From the NCBI RefSeq assembly GCF_028583425.1, contig NC_072795.1, positions 74,600,001 through 74,664,000 of the forward strand: a stretch of 64,000 nt of DNA. The letters are read 5' to 3'. The stretch is from Eublepharis macularius. Its lineage: Eukaryota; Chordata; Lepidosauria; Squamata; Eublepharidae. Every line of letters starts with the position of its first letter. Position 1 is the first letter of the stretch. The notes beneath the pieces are model-generated. The model did no database searches, was not told the origin of the DNA, and was given only the letters and a program-made list of their open reading frames with translations. A program made the translations under genes and the position numbers. Positions 53,331 through 64,000 of the stretch are shown piece by piece.

Positions 53331-53828
53331 CCAAATCAGCTGATTTTTTTTTTTTTTGCATAACCTTAGTAATTAATAGAATACAAAGTTTGGGTGGGGG
53401 GGTTGGCAAAGAGGTATCCATGGTTGCATAGTTTGAAATAAAGTTGAAGAACAGAAACCATTTTCCCAGGAAGCATGAATGGAAAGCAGGATTTTCAGTT
53501 AGGCTATTTGTGCTGAGATTTTGTCCCTAACAATTATATCCTGATTTTTTTGAAACAATTGATTAATAGAGGGTGGATTTTCTGATTTCTAGAGTTTTAG
53601 GAATTTAGTCACTGCCAATAGAAAAGATTCATTTTCACTGCTGAGTTCAGGAATAATAGAGTTTTTCCAAGTATTGATTAAAACAATTTGTAGAAAGTTC
53701 TGAATTGGTTAGTCTACAATTTTTTCTGTGATGTAAAGAATCTTCTGCCAAAAAGTCTGAATTTTTGGGCATGACTACCAACAATGAATGAATGTACCAA
53801 CCACACCACAGCCTTTCCAACACCTTGG

Positions 53829-54104
53829 GTCATTACCAGGGCTTTTTTTCTGGGAAAAGAGGTGGTGGAACTCAATGGGTTGCCCTCAAGAGAAAATGGT
53901 CACATGGCTAGTGGACCCGCCCCCTGATCTCCAGATAGAGGGGAGTTCAGATTTCCCTCCGCGCCGCTCGGCAGCACAGAGAGCAATCTGAACTCCCTCT
54001 GTCTGGAGATCAGGGGGCAGGGCCACCAGCCATGTAACCATTTTCAAGAGGTTCCGGAACTCCGTTCCACCGCGTTCCAGCTGAAAAAAAGCCCTGGTCA
54101 TTAC
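53829..54104. mobile_element. Palindromic hAT-type MITE with 8-bp duplication
   Basis: Element 53837-54096 (260 bp). Ends CAGGGCTTTTTTTC and, in reverse complement, CAGGGCTTTTTTTC. The duplication GTCATTAC is at 53829-53836 and 54097-54104. The two halves are inverted relatives (GATCTCCAGATAGAGGGGAG against its partner CTCTGTCTGGAGATC), so the element can fold into a long hairpin. It is inserted in the L1. Confidence 0.9.
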
Positions 54105-55051
54105 TGAATTTATAGTGGTATAATTTCAGTACGTGATTTCAGTAACCATCTATGGGTTATTTTAAAAATCTGCAATTTTATGTTTAGAGAAGTATAGATT
54201 TGAAGACTACAGTGATTTTCATATATCTTTGTTTCACAATCTTTCTGCCAGGCTTTTTGTTGTGTGGTAGCAATCAACCATTTTTGATCATTTAACAGTT
54301 TATATAGGGTAGAAATTGTCCCTTTAGTACCACGGGGTAAATTCTTTAATAAAGATTCAAAGGGGGGGGAGAGATCTCTATCCATTAGTGTATTTAGACC
54401 TGATTTAATTATTACATGGTGGACCTGGTGGTACTGAATCCATGGTATACTAAAATTATATTTCTGTTCCAGTTGGGATTTAGAGCATAGCCACTTTTTT
54501 GGAGAGATATTGAAATTTGTAAAAGCTGGGCAAACCAGCTTTGTCAAGGAAAGCAGAAACCAGAGAGGTATTAGGCGCTAGGATTTTCCTGTACTTATCC
54601 CATATATACAGGATTGTCTTTAAGAAAGGGTTAGATAGGGTTTTCATAGGTTTTTCGTTTGATTTGTCCCATATTGCTTCCCATAGGAGACATGGGAAGA
54701 TACTGTTCTTATGTCCATGCCTTTTCTGTATTTGGAGCTGTGTAGACTAAAATACTTTTAAGTTGAGCAGCAATATAGTAGGAATTCAGGTTTGGAAGGC
54801 CTACCCCTCCTAATGTTGTGGGTTGAGCTAAACGTGAAAAGTTTATTCTTGGTTTTTTGTTGGAGTAGATGAAACCACTTAGTTTAGATTGCCAGAGTTT
54901 AATATTACTTTGTTGAATTTTTATGGGTAGGTTCTGAAATAAAACCAAACATTGTGGGGAAACTATAGATTTAAGAAGTTCAGTTTTTTCCATCCATGAT
55001 AGGTTTTTGTCCAATCGTTCAACGTGTTACTTGTTTTTCTATTAAGAGATT

Positions 55052-55141
55052 TATAAGTCTGCCAAGAAAACGTCGTGGTGCAACGTCCCCCCATGGGTCA
55101 CTAATGACTCGGTGCTTGCACAGGGGACTACCTTTACCTTT
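55052..55141 (+). repeat. Sauria SINE 3'-end fragment
   Basis: It repeats the last part of the SINE at 37441-37736 (GTCTGCCAAGAAAACGTCGT ... GGGGACTACCTTTACCTTTT). It is 5'-truncated and lies inside the L1. Confidence 0.85.
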
Positions 55142-56109
55142 TAATTCTGATCAAATAGATCCTTGAAATCAATGTGGATGTTTACATCCAAATGCCTCCA
55201 AGTACTGATCACCCACTTGAATTTAAAAGCTTCCATAATCACTCTATAGGTCTTTGGTTATACGTTGATTGGATAGATTTCCATTTTGGAATGATTCACT
55301 GTTAAACCTGAAATTGATGTAAAACTAAGAATATTTCTCGCTAAATTATGTAGTGAGTTGACTGGACTATATCACTGGCAAATAAACTTAATTTATGAAT
55401 TGAAGAGTTGATTGAGATTCCTTTAACCGATTGATCTTGGTGAATTGCTAATGCTAGGGGTTCTACTGAGATAGCAAATAAAATGAAGAAGGGACAGCTT
55501 GTCTCGTTTCCCTTGATAAAGTTAGATTCTCAGATCTGTAGTTATTTATACTCAGTCGGGCTGTAGGGTTACAGTATAAGGCATCAATCAATCTCAGAAA
55601 GTTGGAACCGAAGCCCATGCAGCTTAAAACTGATTTCAAGTATGGGATCTCCAATTTATCAAATGCTTTCTCTGCACTAGGGCTACAATTATTGATTCTA
55701 GCTGGTTTAGGCAACAATAATGTATGATGTTAAGTGATTTCCTTATATTGTCCATTAAGGACCTTCCAGACATAAAGCCTGATTGATCCAGATGTATATA
55801 ATACAAAATAACTTTATTAAGATGTACGGCCAAGATAGATGAAAAAATAGATTTTTGAAATAAATTTTATAGATTTAATATATTCTGCTATAGATACTTC
55901 CCTGGGGAGTTTGTTTTATAGAGCTTCTGGTAATATTTAAAGAAGGATTGACCTGTATCTTTTGAAGTAGTTAGTGATTTCCCCTAGGGATTTTAAATGA
56001 ATCAAAGCTGAAGGGATTTTATTTGTAACTCTTCTGTGTAGCAATCTTTATGAATGTGAACTTTCTATAAGAAATTGTTGCTTTAAAAATAAGATTTTTT
56101 TGTATTTTG

Positions 56110-56452
56110 GAAGTTTTAAGTAGAGGCTAAATGGCCATCTGACAGCAATGCTGATTCTGTGAATGTGGACAGATCATGAGGAGGAGGGCACAATGGGTTA
56201 CATCAGTGCTTAGTTCTTGTGGCCTTCTTACATGCCCAGGGTACTGCTGATTGCCACCTTGGGTTCAGGTAGCAATTTTCCACAGACCAGTTTGGCTAGG
56301 GATCCTGGAGGTATTTTTCCATCTTCTAGGCATGAAGCAGGGGTCACTGGAGCAGTCTGGGGGGAGGGTAGTTGTGAATTTCCTGCATTATGTTGGGGGT
56401 TGGACTAGATGACCCTATAGGTCCCTTCCAACCCTATGATTCTATGATTCTT
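56110..56452 (+). repeat. CR1 LINE 3' end
   Basis: It ends in GGTTGGACTAGATGACCCTA, then CCCTTCCAACCCTATGATTC and the 8-bp repeat TATGATTC, which is the diagnostic CR1 3' terminus. It is inserted in the L1, opposite orientation. Confidence 0.85.
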
Positions 56453-58369
56453 TTAAGTTATCTGTTAGTTCTTTAATCTGTGAATGGATAGGATATAAAA
56501 GTTCTGCAATTTTGTCCGTAAAGAAGTACTATAGGCCTTCCTTTAATTCTTTAATGTCCTTTTTACATGTAGGAACATTGGTTTTTTGGGCAGGCTTATT
56601 TTTGGCCACTACTTCAACTCTGGTAGTAGTTTGAAACTCCAAAGCTACAGTCAAACCTCCTGCAGTTAGGAAACTTTTATCGACACCGAATCCTTGGAGC
56701 TGATTTGACTTTTGTTCTGTTTGATTTTCCCATCACAGGTTTGTAGATTTAAGTACTAAGGGTGCTGTTTTTCAAGAATGGAGGAGGCAGGGATCAGGAG
56801 CTCAGTACTCACGCGTCCGCCACCTTCAAGTGTCGCTCTGCCCTCCCATGTGGTTCATATTTTAAAAGATATGTGTCATTTGTACTTGTAAACAGGTACT
56901 TTTCCATGCACTGATTTGGATTTTCATTTTTGTACATATTTCTCTATCTCTTCCATTAATTTCTGGATTGGCATGATGGAATTGAAAAACCTAACGATCT
57001 TTCTGTTACTTTAACATACCAATTTGAAAAAGATAAAAGTATCTAGTTAGAAAGAAATATAATTTTGGCTTATGATATTTCATGACTAGAAAAAAAAATA
57101 ACATTTTATAACACTAGCTCTTTTTTCACCTTATAGGACAGTACAGTACATATCACTGTTAAATAAATGTTAGCATGTCTTATGAGGTAAATGCCACCCT
57201 CCATGAAACTAAGAATGCAAGTGAAAGCTATGTTCAGACAATTCTCTACCTTCAGATGTATTTATTTGCTTCACTTGTATCCCGCCTTTCACCACAACGG
57301 AGATCCCAAAGCAGTTTACATTATTTATGACCGTCTAGAACAGGCCCTCTTACATGAGAGAATCCACACTACCCGCAGAGAACTTGCTGCCACCGACAAG
57401 GAGCTATTTTCCTTGCATATCACCACCAGCCATAAAATGAGAAGTCATGATTGGGACAACGTCGATAATCTCACCTGCAGAAAGATGGAACCCATGTTTA
57501 CCAGCCATACTTCCAGACAGAAGCAGAAGTTTAACTAATTACAGGAAAAAAGACAGACAAACCCAATGCTCGACAACGCACGCATTGTCATCAATCTGAC
57601 GGAACATCAACTCTCACCGGAAGAAACCTCCATCTTGGCTAAGGGAGGAAACTTTGCAGTCACCCCCACTGAAATTCCTGTGGTAGACATCATTGCAAAT
57701 GTAGAAGCTGCCATTCGTCATCTACCTGAAGAGGAAGCTGATGAAATAAGAGGAGAGACGGCCAGGATTCTACGAAAGGCAAAGCTTCCCACCAGCAATA
57801 TAACACGCAAGGAGAGGAACGCCATCAAGACCCTCAATACGGATCCAGGCTGACAAAGGCAATGCCACAGTGATCATGAAAACAGAAGAATACAAAAGGA
57901 AGATTAAGGAACTCCTGGACCCTTCCACCTACAAAAAACTAAAATGAGATCCAACCCACAAAATCATCAGGCTAACAAATGTGCTGATCAAGAATTCCTC
58001 ACTTCATCCCGACACGCACAGAAAACTTATGCAAGACAGAAGCACAGCCACCACGACTATATGTACTCCCTAAAATTCATAAGGACTCGGTCCCACTCCA
58101 ACCCATCATGAGTGCCATTGGTTCACCGACATATGAATTAGCTAAACATCTGGCCTATCTTCTAGAGGACCACATCGGAAAAACCACATCTTACTTCAAA
58201 GATTCAGCACACTTCATCAACAAAATCAGTTCTATGAAACTCAATCCACAGGACATACTCGTCAGTTTTGATGTTGTATCCCTGTTTACTAAGGGTCCGG
58301 TAAAAGACACAATCACACTTATTAATCAGATTTTTCCAGAGGATGTAACAGCCTTATTCCACCATTGTC

Positions 58370-58897
58370 TTGACAACCAGTTACTTCCAATGGGATAACA
58401 AACTCTATGAACAGATGGATGGGGTGGCCATGGGAAGCCCTCTCAGCCCAGTTATAGCAAACTTCTACATGGAACATTTTGAAAAAACAGCTCTCGAATC
58501 AGCACCCCACAAACCTACAGTCTGGTTCCGGTTCATGGATGATACCTTTATAATTTGGAGCCATGGTGAAGAAGAATTGATGGAGTTTTTAAACCACCTC
58601 AAAAATATCCACCTGAACATACAATTCACCATGGAGAAAGAAATCGAGGGTAAACTCCCACTTCTAGATACCTTGGTCATCCGCAAAGCAAACTTTCACT
58701 TAGGTCACAAGGTCTACAGGAAACCAACTCACACGGATTGGTACTTACACAAAAACCCCAATCACCACCCTCAACAGAAAAGAGGCATAATAAAAACATT
58801 AGTAGACCGTACAAGACGGACATGTGAACCGCACTTTCTCAATGAGGAAATTAATCATCTAAACCATGCACTGCAAGCAAATGGCTACTCCATTTGA
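58370..58897 (+). pseudogene. Penelope RT palm/thumb segment
   Basis: Intact stretch of 175 codons with FMDD catalytic aspartates and KLPLLDTLVIRK. It is separated from the upstream RT part (58108-58398) by a frameshift. Confidence 0.85.
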
Positions 58898-58969
58898 AAT
58901 GAAATCAGAAGAGCGAGTAAACCAAGGATAAATCAAACAACTAAGGAAAAACAGTCTCCCACAGGAAAA

Positions 58970-59341
58970 GTGTTTTTGCCATCTATCAAAGGAATCACTG
59001 ATCAGATGGGAAAACTTATGAAAAAGCACAACCTACAAACAGTATTCAGACCCACCAGAAAAATACAACAGATGCTACGATCAGCAAAAGACAGTAGAGA
59101 CCCCCTCACCTCTGCAGGAGTATACCGCATACCCTGCAGCTGTGGACAAGTCTGCATCGGGACCACACAGAGTAGCATCAAGACCAGAATAAAAGAACAT
59201 GAACGACACTGCAGACTTGGCCAACCTGAAAAATCAGCAGTGGCTGAACATAGCCTAACTCCAACAGGACACAGTATCTTATTCCAGGACACTAAAATGG
59301 CTGAAAAGGCCAAGACAGCAGCCGGAATGAAGGCTTTGTAA
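58970..59341 (+). pseudogene. Penelope GIY-YIG endonuclease domain segment
   Basis: 123 codons. The GVYRIPCSCGQVCIG core has I-P-C-S-C-G in place of a GIY start, and the second motif 'VCIG' for the usual VYIG. KTRIKEHERHCRLGQPEKSA includes conserved Arg and His. It is open, but lacks its upstream context in frame. Confidence 0.8.
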
Positions 59342-59379
59342 ATTGTACCCCCTCTCCAAGTTCTTTTCCCTTATGATTG

Positions 59380-59720
59380 GATGATTTGCAGCAAGAATTG
59401 GAATTGTCTGAAAATGCAAGTGTCTGAGTGTCACTCCCAAATAGGTGACAACCCATCCAAATCTCCAAATGACCTCACCCAGTAGATACATGCAGGCAGA
59501 TGTCAAAGAGCACAGAGGACAAGATGGAACCTTTTGGGACCCCAGAGGCCAAAAGCCAAGGGGCTGAGCAGTAGTCCCCCACCAGCACCACCTTCTGAAA
59601 CCTACCCTCCCAGATTGATACAACGATCAATAGTATCAAAAAAACAACAGGAGGTCCAAGAGGATCAACAGAATTGCACGTCCTCTTTCCATTCTCAGAG
59701 AAATTCACCCACCAGAGCTA
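59380..59720 (-). repeat. CR1/L2-like LINE RT fragment
   Basis: The minus frame reads VVLVGDYCSAPWLLASGVPK then GSILSSVLFDICL, a decayed form of the LINE RT block GVPQGSILSPxLF. It is truncated; no continuous frame. Confidence 0.6.
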
Positions 59721-61800
59721 CCAAGGTATTTCCATTTCATAACCAGCTAAAAACAGATTGGAAACCATTTAAGGTGGACCCACCACGGCCTGTTTTAAGG
59801 CTGGGGCCACCACTCCTCTCTCGCGGAGGCATTAACTATCTCTCAGACCCAAACAGCCACCACCCCAGCAGATTTAAGTAGCCAGGAAGGGCAAGCAGGT
59901 GGTAGGCCTCAAACCTCCAAGGATTCTGTCCACATCCTCAGATTGAATAAACTATAAAGTATCCCAAATAACTGGACCAGTTGGCACTCTGGCACAATCT
60001 GATCCAGTCACTAGTAACGTATGGTCCAAATCGGAACAGATACAAAGTATTTTATCTGCAAAGTGCTGAGTGAAACTGCCATTGAGCAGTCCATCTCCTG
60101 CAGGTCAGTTCTCGACATGTCTGACCACCTGGAACAGCTCTGCTGGCCTGTGCTGGGCAGATGCAATGACAGTGGGAAAGTTTTGTTTCAGTGCCACCAT
60201 CACCACCACTGAGTATACTTTATAATGAGCTTGCCTTTCACTAATTTCTTACCAGATTCACCCAAGTCTTCCTTCATGGACGCTTGCTATTGCCATCACC
60301 CTTGTCTTTTCATCACCTGCAGACCCTCAGTAAACCAAGAGGCTATCTGGGTTGTAACATTTGAGAGTGGGCACCTGTGAGCAATCCTGCCAACCACCCT
60401 AGTCATTTCCTTATTTCAGAGGTCAACAAGGGCATTGACAAAAGCACCAACCGTATCAACTGGAAAATCCCCTTGAGCCATCAGAAAGCTATTTGACTTT
60501 CAGATATCATTATAGGTAGAGGTATACTGCTGTGGCAAGAATAAAAAGCTACTAGCTACCCCAAGTTCACTATTAGACAACTCTTAGAAGGCTGCGGGAC
60601 TTGATTCATAGGTTTCCCCGCTATATGTCTAGTAGGATTCACAGATCCATCATCTTTATATTTATGCAACAGTATATTTTTGAAAGATTCTGACATCTAC
60701 ACCTGTGTCTCATTATCTCAATTCATACCTTCAGTCCTGTATTTAAATTTAAGAATTACTGGAAACAGTCTATGGAACGCCCCTTTAAGAACTCTGTACA
60801 TGATTCTTTACAAGCCACACAACTTTGCAGCAAGGTGTTGCCCTTCCCACCCTCGTTCTGGGTTGGGATGGAATAGCTGCAGATAAGTGATTCCTAAGCA
60901 GAGAAATATTTTTTTTCTCGAATAATTTTTTAAATAATTTTTTTAGAACGCTAAAGACGCTAGAAGCATCTAAAAGACTAAAAGGTATATTGCAGCACAA
61001 ATTCATTAAGTAGGCACAAGCCCACAAGCAATGCTTACATTTTTTTTGTTGTTTCCGCTGGTAATGACAGTATCAACTTCAGTGCACTACGTGAGCCTTC
61101 TAACCATCAAAGAATAAACTAGCTATTACTCCATGAGACTGTTATGGGGACTCATTGCCATTAACACCCTTGGTGCTGTTTAGGAGCAGAAAAACAGTAC
61201 AAGAAAAAACCAGGAGCACCCCTACCCCTATGCTGTATGCCCAAGCAGAGTCAGACCTCATGACCGTTTGCAAAGGAACTCACCAGGAACTCCCATCTCT
61301 AATGTGACAGTGTGCCCCTATGGTGGACTTGAGGAGGGTGTAAATTCTAGTATGGTCTGCAGTTACATGTTATCAAGCAATTATTATCAACCAGATACAT
61401 GAAAAAGTTTAACAACAATGAAAAAGTATGCATATATATAGTTCATCTGCCTACATTTGCGTATTTTAGAGCGCCTTTACATGTCTGGAGTTGAGACATT
61501 GTCAATGTTTCTCCCTTTATTATCTTTTTATGTATTGTAATTGAAGTCACTCTCTGATGTAAAACACTTGTTGTAACTGATTGGAAGTTTACATAAAATA
61601 GCTCTTCATGCCAGACGACCTTAGCAGAACGTATGCTCTAAAATTAACATTCAATACAAGGAGCCTCCAAGGGGCGTTTTGTTCAACCTGAGAAATCTTT
61701 AGTTTCCCGCAGACGTAGCCAAGCCTTGAATGTCTGAACTTTGAAATAACCAGGTTCTGAAAGGCTGTGGAAATGCAATGATTCCATACATCATCTTTTA
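59721..61800. other. No gene seen; likely SHOC2 intron 1
   Basis: Probable old repeats at 59721-60570, unnamed. No conserved exon. Confidence 0.4.
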
Positions 61801-61954
61801 CAAAATCAAAAAGAGTCCAGTAGCACCTTTAAGACTAACCAACTTTATTGTAGCATAAGCTTTCGAGAATCACAGTTCTCTTCGTCAGATGCAAGCTTAT
61901 GCTACAATAAAGTTGGTTAGTCTTAAAGGTGCTACTGGACTCTTTTTGATTTTG
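61801..61954. repeat. Perfect 62-bp inverted repeat with 30-nt spacer
   Basis: Arms 61801-61862 and 61893-61954 are exact reverse complements. The arm contains CTACAATAAAGTTGG and GTGCTACTGGACTC blocks, which I recall from widely dispersed squamate repeats. The right side continues with CTACTACAGACTAACACCTC. It is probably two partial copies of one retroelement end in head-to-head arrangement. Confidence 0.9.
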
Positions 61955-64000
61955 CTACTACAGACTAACACCTCTGCATCTTATACAAAGTCGTTCTTCT
62001 GCGCTTTTATCTTAAAATCACTTCTTAAAAATGGGAGATTATACATAACTGTGAAGGACTAGAGTTAAATCATCCTTCAAGTGTAGGACTGGACAAACAG
62101 CAACAAAAATAAATTCCAAGGCAAATGTAAATTTGTATACATGAAATGAAGAACTCAAAGAGCAATCTTCCAATACTGCTATTAACTATAATTTAATAGA
62201 TGGTCAGTCAACGTGGAACCAAGAGTCTGAAGATCAAGGACATCTTAAGTTAACATGAGTATTTTCTGAGGATTCAAGAATTTAAACTGCCCCCGCTCGC
62301 CATCTGCAATGAAGATAACCTAAACCCTAAAATCTAACATTATGAACCATCCATCACTGGAACAGACTGTGGTACCTCTGCCCTTTTAGATCTTCTTTTA
62401 GGGTTTCTTTAGGTTAAGGGTCTGTAACCACTACCTCCACAGCCAAATAAGGCCCTTAGAAAGTTAAATATTTAAGTTAAAGTATATTGACGGGGTAGGT
62501 GGGATGCTAGAATAGACTGTATGTGGAGGAAATTGCAGTCAAAAGCTTTTAGGAGACTAACGGGTTTCTTAGAGATGCTTTACAGAAAGAGAAATGATAA
62601 AAGTGGGGGAAGTTGCCAAATACCTCAAGTGTGAATCATGCACAGATTTATGCCAGTGCACTACAACAGTTGCTCAGAGTGCTCATATATATATATATTT
62701 ATTACTTAGTGTGAGATCTTATTTGTGTCATTTCCTAATAGAGGACTCTCAATAACCAGTGTACGGGCTACACAAACTTTACAGATAACTAATGTTAATT
62801 ACCAGTAATGTTAAGTTGTACAGTTATGTGAATGGGCTTTTTTATGGTGGTTCTTTATTGATCTACTGCTGTGAATATTGATGTAGTTTGGCTCTTTCAT
62901 TGCAAAAGGTTGCAAAGCCTTGCTTTTTGTATTCTCTCTCTCAGTACCAGGGTTTAAGCCAGAATGTTCCTCTAAAGCCAGAACTAGACGTTACCAGAAT
63001 CACAATGGTACTGCTGTTCCATCTCTCATTTGCCCCTCTTCCAGGTAATATACAGTATAAACAATGGATATCATGACATCATCTTACTATGTATTTTTCC
63101 ACCTTCTTATCACATAATTGGCAGTCTCTAACAGGGAAACACCCTGCACACCACGACCACATCATGCGTTATGTTATACTTTATGTAACAGAGAAAAGAG
63201 AAAGATACGTAACAGACGCAGATCCATGATTATCGGGTCATCATTTCTACCCAGCACGATGGTAAGGAAAACTAGAGAAGAACTGCAAACAATGCCCATA
63301 TATTCTTAACAGTAAGGAGTCTATTTAGATCTATTTTAGAACAGAATTTAGATCTTCCACATGGACAGCTAATCCCATTAGGATAAAAGAAACAGCAAGC
63401 TTGTGAGTTCCTGACTGATGCAGACCCAGTCATTTTCAGATGAAGTGGTTTCGTGTAAGAATGGATAGTCGAAGTTAAGAAGGGAGTCATTCTCATAAAA
63501 ACTTGAGAAACAATTGCCTAGATCAGCAGTCTTCAAATGTGGCCCATGGTACATACAGATGGCATATTAAAACAGAGGAAAATCCTTACAGTATGATTTT
63601 CCAAAGCAAAATCAGAATTAAATTCACTCTTTGAGCTACAACTCATACCAATGCAAAAATATTTGCACACATGGGTTCTATGTACAACCTACACTGGTTA
63701 AATTTTCTTCTTGAACTGGCAATTGTGAATGCAACACACTGCAATTAGGAGTGAATGTGCTTAAAAGTTAAGCAAATCTGGAATAAAGCCTTGTCCTAAA
63801 CAGTTTGTTGAGACAAAATGTAGACAGAAAGCCTTGTACTTTTGGGGAAAAGGAAAATGGATATCAAGCTAGCAAATATATTTTGCCAACACGGGTTGAA
63901 AATTTCTTATCAGAAATTTGAGTGGGTTCATGGCACAAGTTCTTAACATCCGATGGTGATCTCAGAACTCCACACAACTAAGATGTCATTGTGTTTGTAC
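61955..64000. other. No gene seen; likely SHOC2 intron 1
   Basis: AT-rich, with short ORFs only and a short (AT)n run at about 62685-62697. No SHOC2 coding sequence. Confidence 0.45.

Larger units (their letters stand above)
47186..53376 (+). mobile_element. hAT DNA transposon (about 6.2 kb) with 8-bp duplication, in L1
   Basis: Element 47194-53368. Ends TAGGGATGTCC and, in reverse complement, TAAGGTTATGC. The 8-bp duplication GTAATTAA is at 47186-47193 and 53369-53376. It contains a broken BED-finger transposase (about 49946-51444) and GC-rich subterminal repeats. It interrupts the L1 3'UTR, so it is younger than the L1. The terminal repeats are imperfect (about 7 of 11), so the copy is old. 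Confidence 0.8.
47080..56864 (-). mobile_element. L1 element with 18-bp target duplication, repeatedly invaded
   Basis: The duplication CATGTGGTTCACATTTTA (47080-47097) and CATGTGGTTCATATTTTA (56847-56864) differ at one base. Inside, on the minus strand, are a 5'UTR/ORF1 start (56550-56830) and ORF2 RT pieces (55450-55840; QSGFMSGRSLMDNI, KSVLSCMGFGSNFLRLIDAL). Then come the palm-to-thumb part (54709-55014; SKLSGFIYSNKKPRI), C-terminal parts (53380-54547, with the CWKGCG..HCWWSC Cys-rich block) and the 3'UTR (to 47098). Only about 2.9 kb is L1; most of ORF1 and the endonuclease are missing. The rest is later insertions. Confidence 0.85.
57191..59341 (+). mobile_element. Penelope-like element with RT and GIY-YIG endonuclease, frameshifted
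   Basis: A near-complete coding region from about 57330; the first 130 bp is a SINE-like fragment (57255-57325). In order: an N-terminal part (HERIHTTRRELAATDKELFS), ADKGNATVIMKTEEYKRK, RPIMSAIGSPTYELAKHLAY, SFDVVSLFT, QMDGVAMGSPLSPVIANFYM, then the catalytic FMDDTFIIW (about 58535), and a thumb. At 59100-59320 the GIY-YIG block reads AGVYRIPCSCGQVCIGTTQS then KTRIKEHERH. Penelope-like elements prime on target DNA and use this endonuclease. At least two frameshifts, and a stop after 57850. Confidence 0.85.

Noticed and set aside
1..64000. CRISPR arrays, operons, bacterial-type terminators
   Set aside because: The window has spliced vertebrate genes; no regularly spaced short repeats were seen.

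Overview
This window is vertebrate nuclear DNA, most likely from a squamate reptile (lizard or gecko grade). The host-gene evidence is a complete set of coding exons for PDCD4 and a two-exon coding region for BBIP1 on the opposite strand. This is the vertebrate PDCD4-BBIP1-SHOC2 neighbourhood. The squamate call rests on the repeats: a tRNA-derived Sauria-type SINE ending in ACCTTT units, a BovB/RTE fragment, CR1 and L2 tails, Penelope-like elements, L1s, hAT elements and several DIRS retrotransposons. I could not search a database, so the species is not determined.

Layout. At 1-10420 lies PDCD4 intron 1 (exon 1 is not visible), filled mainly by an antisense DIRS element (about 1942-9363). That element is itself interrupted by an ORF1-only L1 derivative and a hAT-type non-autonomous transposon. 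At 10421-37260 lie PDCD4 exons 2-12 on the + strand, encoding a 468-residue translation inhibitor. Intron 3 holds a 412-codon endonuclease ORF from a non-LTR retrotransposon. Intron 8 (22370-34290) holds a stack of at least four DIRS copies and a 5'-truncated L1. At 37400-38000 lie a Sauria SINE and a 5S-rRNA-derived SINE. BBIP1 coding exons lie at 38270-38427 and 42196-42235 (- strand), with a decayed L2 element split by a solo LTR in its intron. A GC-rich region at about 43280-43800 is the likely shared BBIP1/SHOC2 promoter and carries an RFX X-box-like palindrome. From about 44000 to the end I see no host coding exon; this is probably SHOC2 intron 1. It contains a Penelope-like fragment (44.4-45.3 kb), an antisense L1 bounded by an 18-bp target duplication (47.1-56.8 kb) that was invaded by a 6.2-kb hAT element (itself carrying a solo LTR), a palindromic MITE, a Sauria SINE tail and a CR1 tail, then a Penelope-like element with RT and GIY-YIG domains (57.3-59.3 kb) and a perfect 62-bp inverted repeat (61.8 kb).

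How it works together. PDCD4 binds eIF4A through two MA3 domains and represses cap-dependent translation. The degron serines (S67, S71, S76) and a miR-21 8-mer in the 3'UTR are preserved, so both the protein-level and RNA-level control known in mammals appear present. BBIP1 is a small BBSome subunit needed for cilia, and the X-box fits ciliary gene regulation. The rest of the window is a readable record of transposon-into-transposon insertion.
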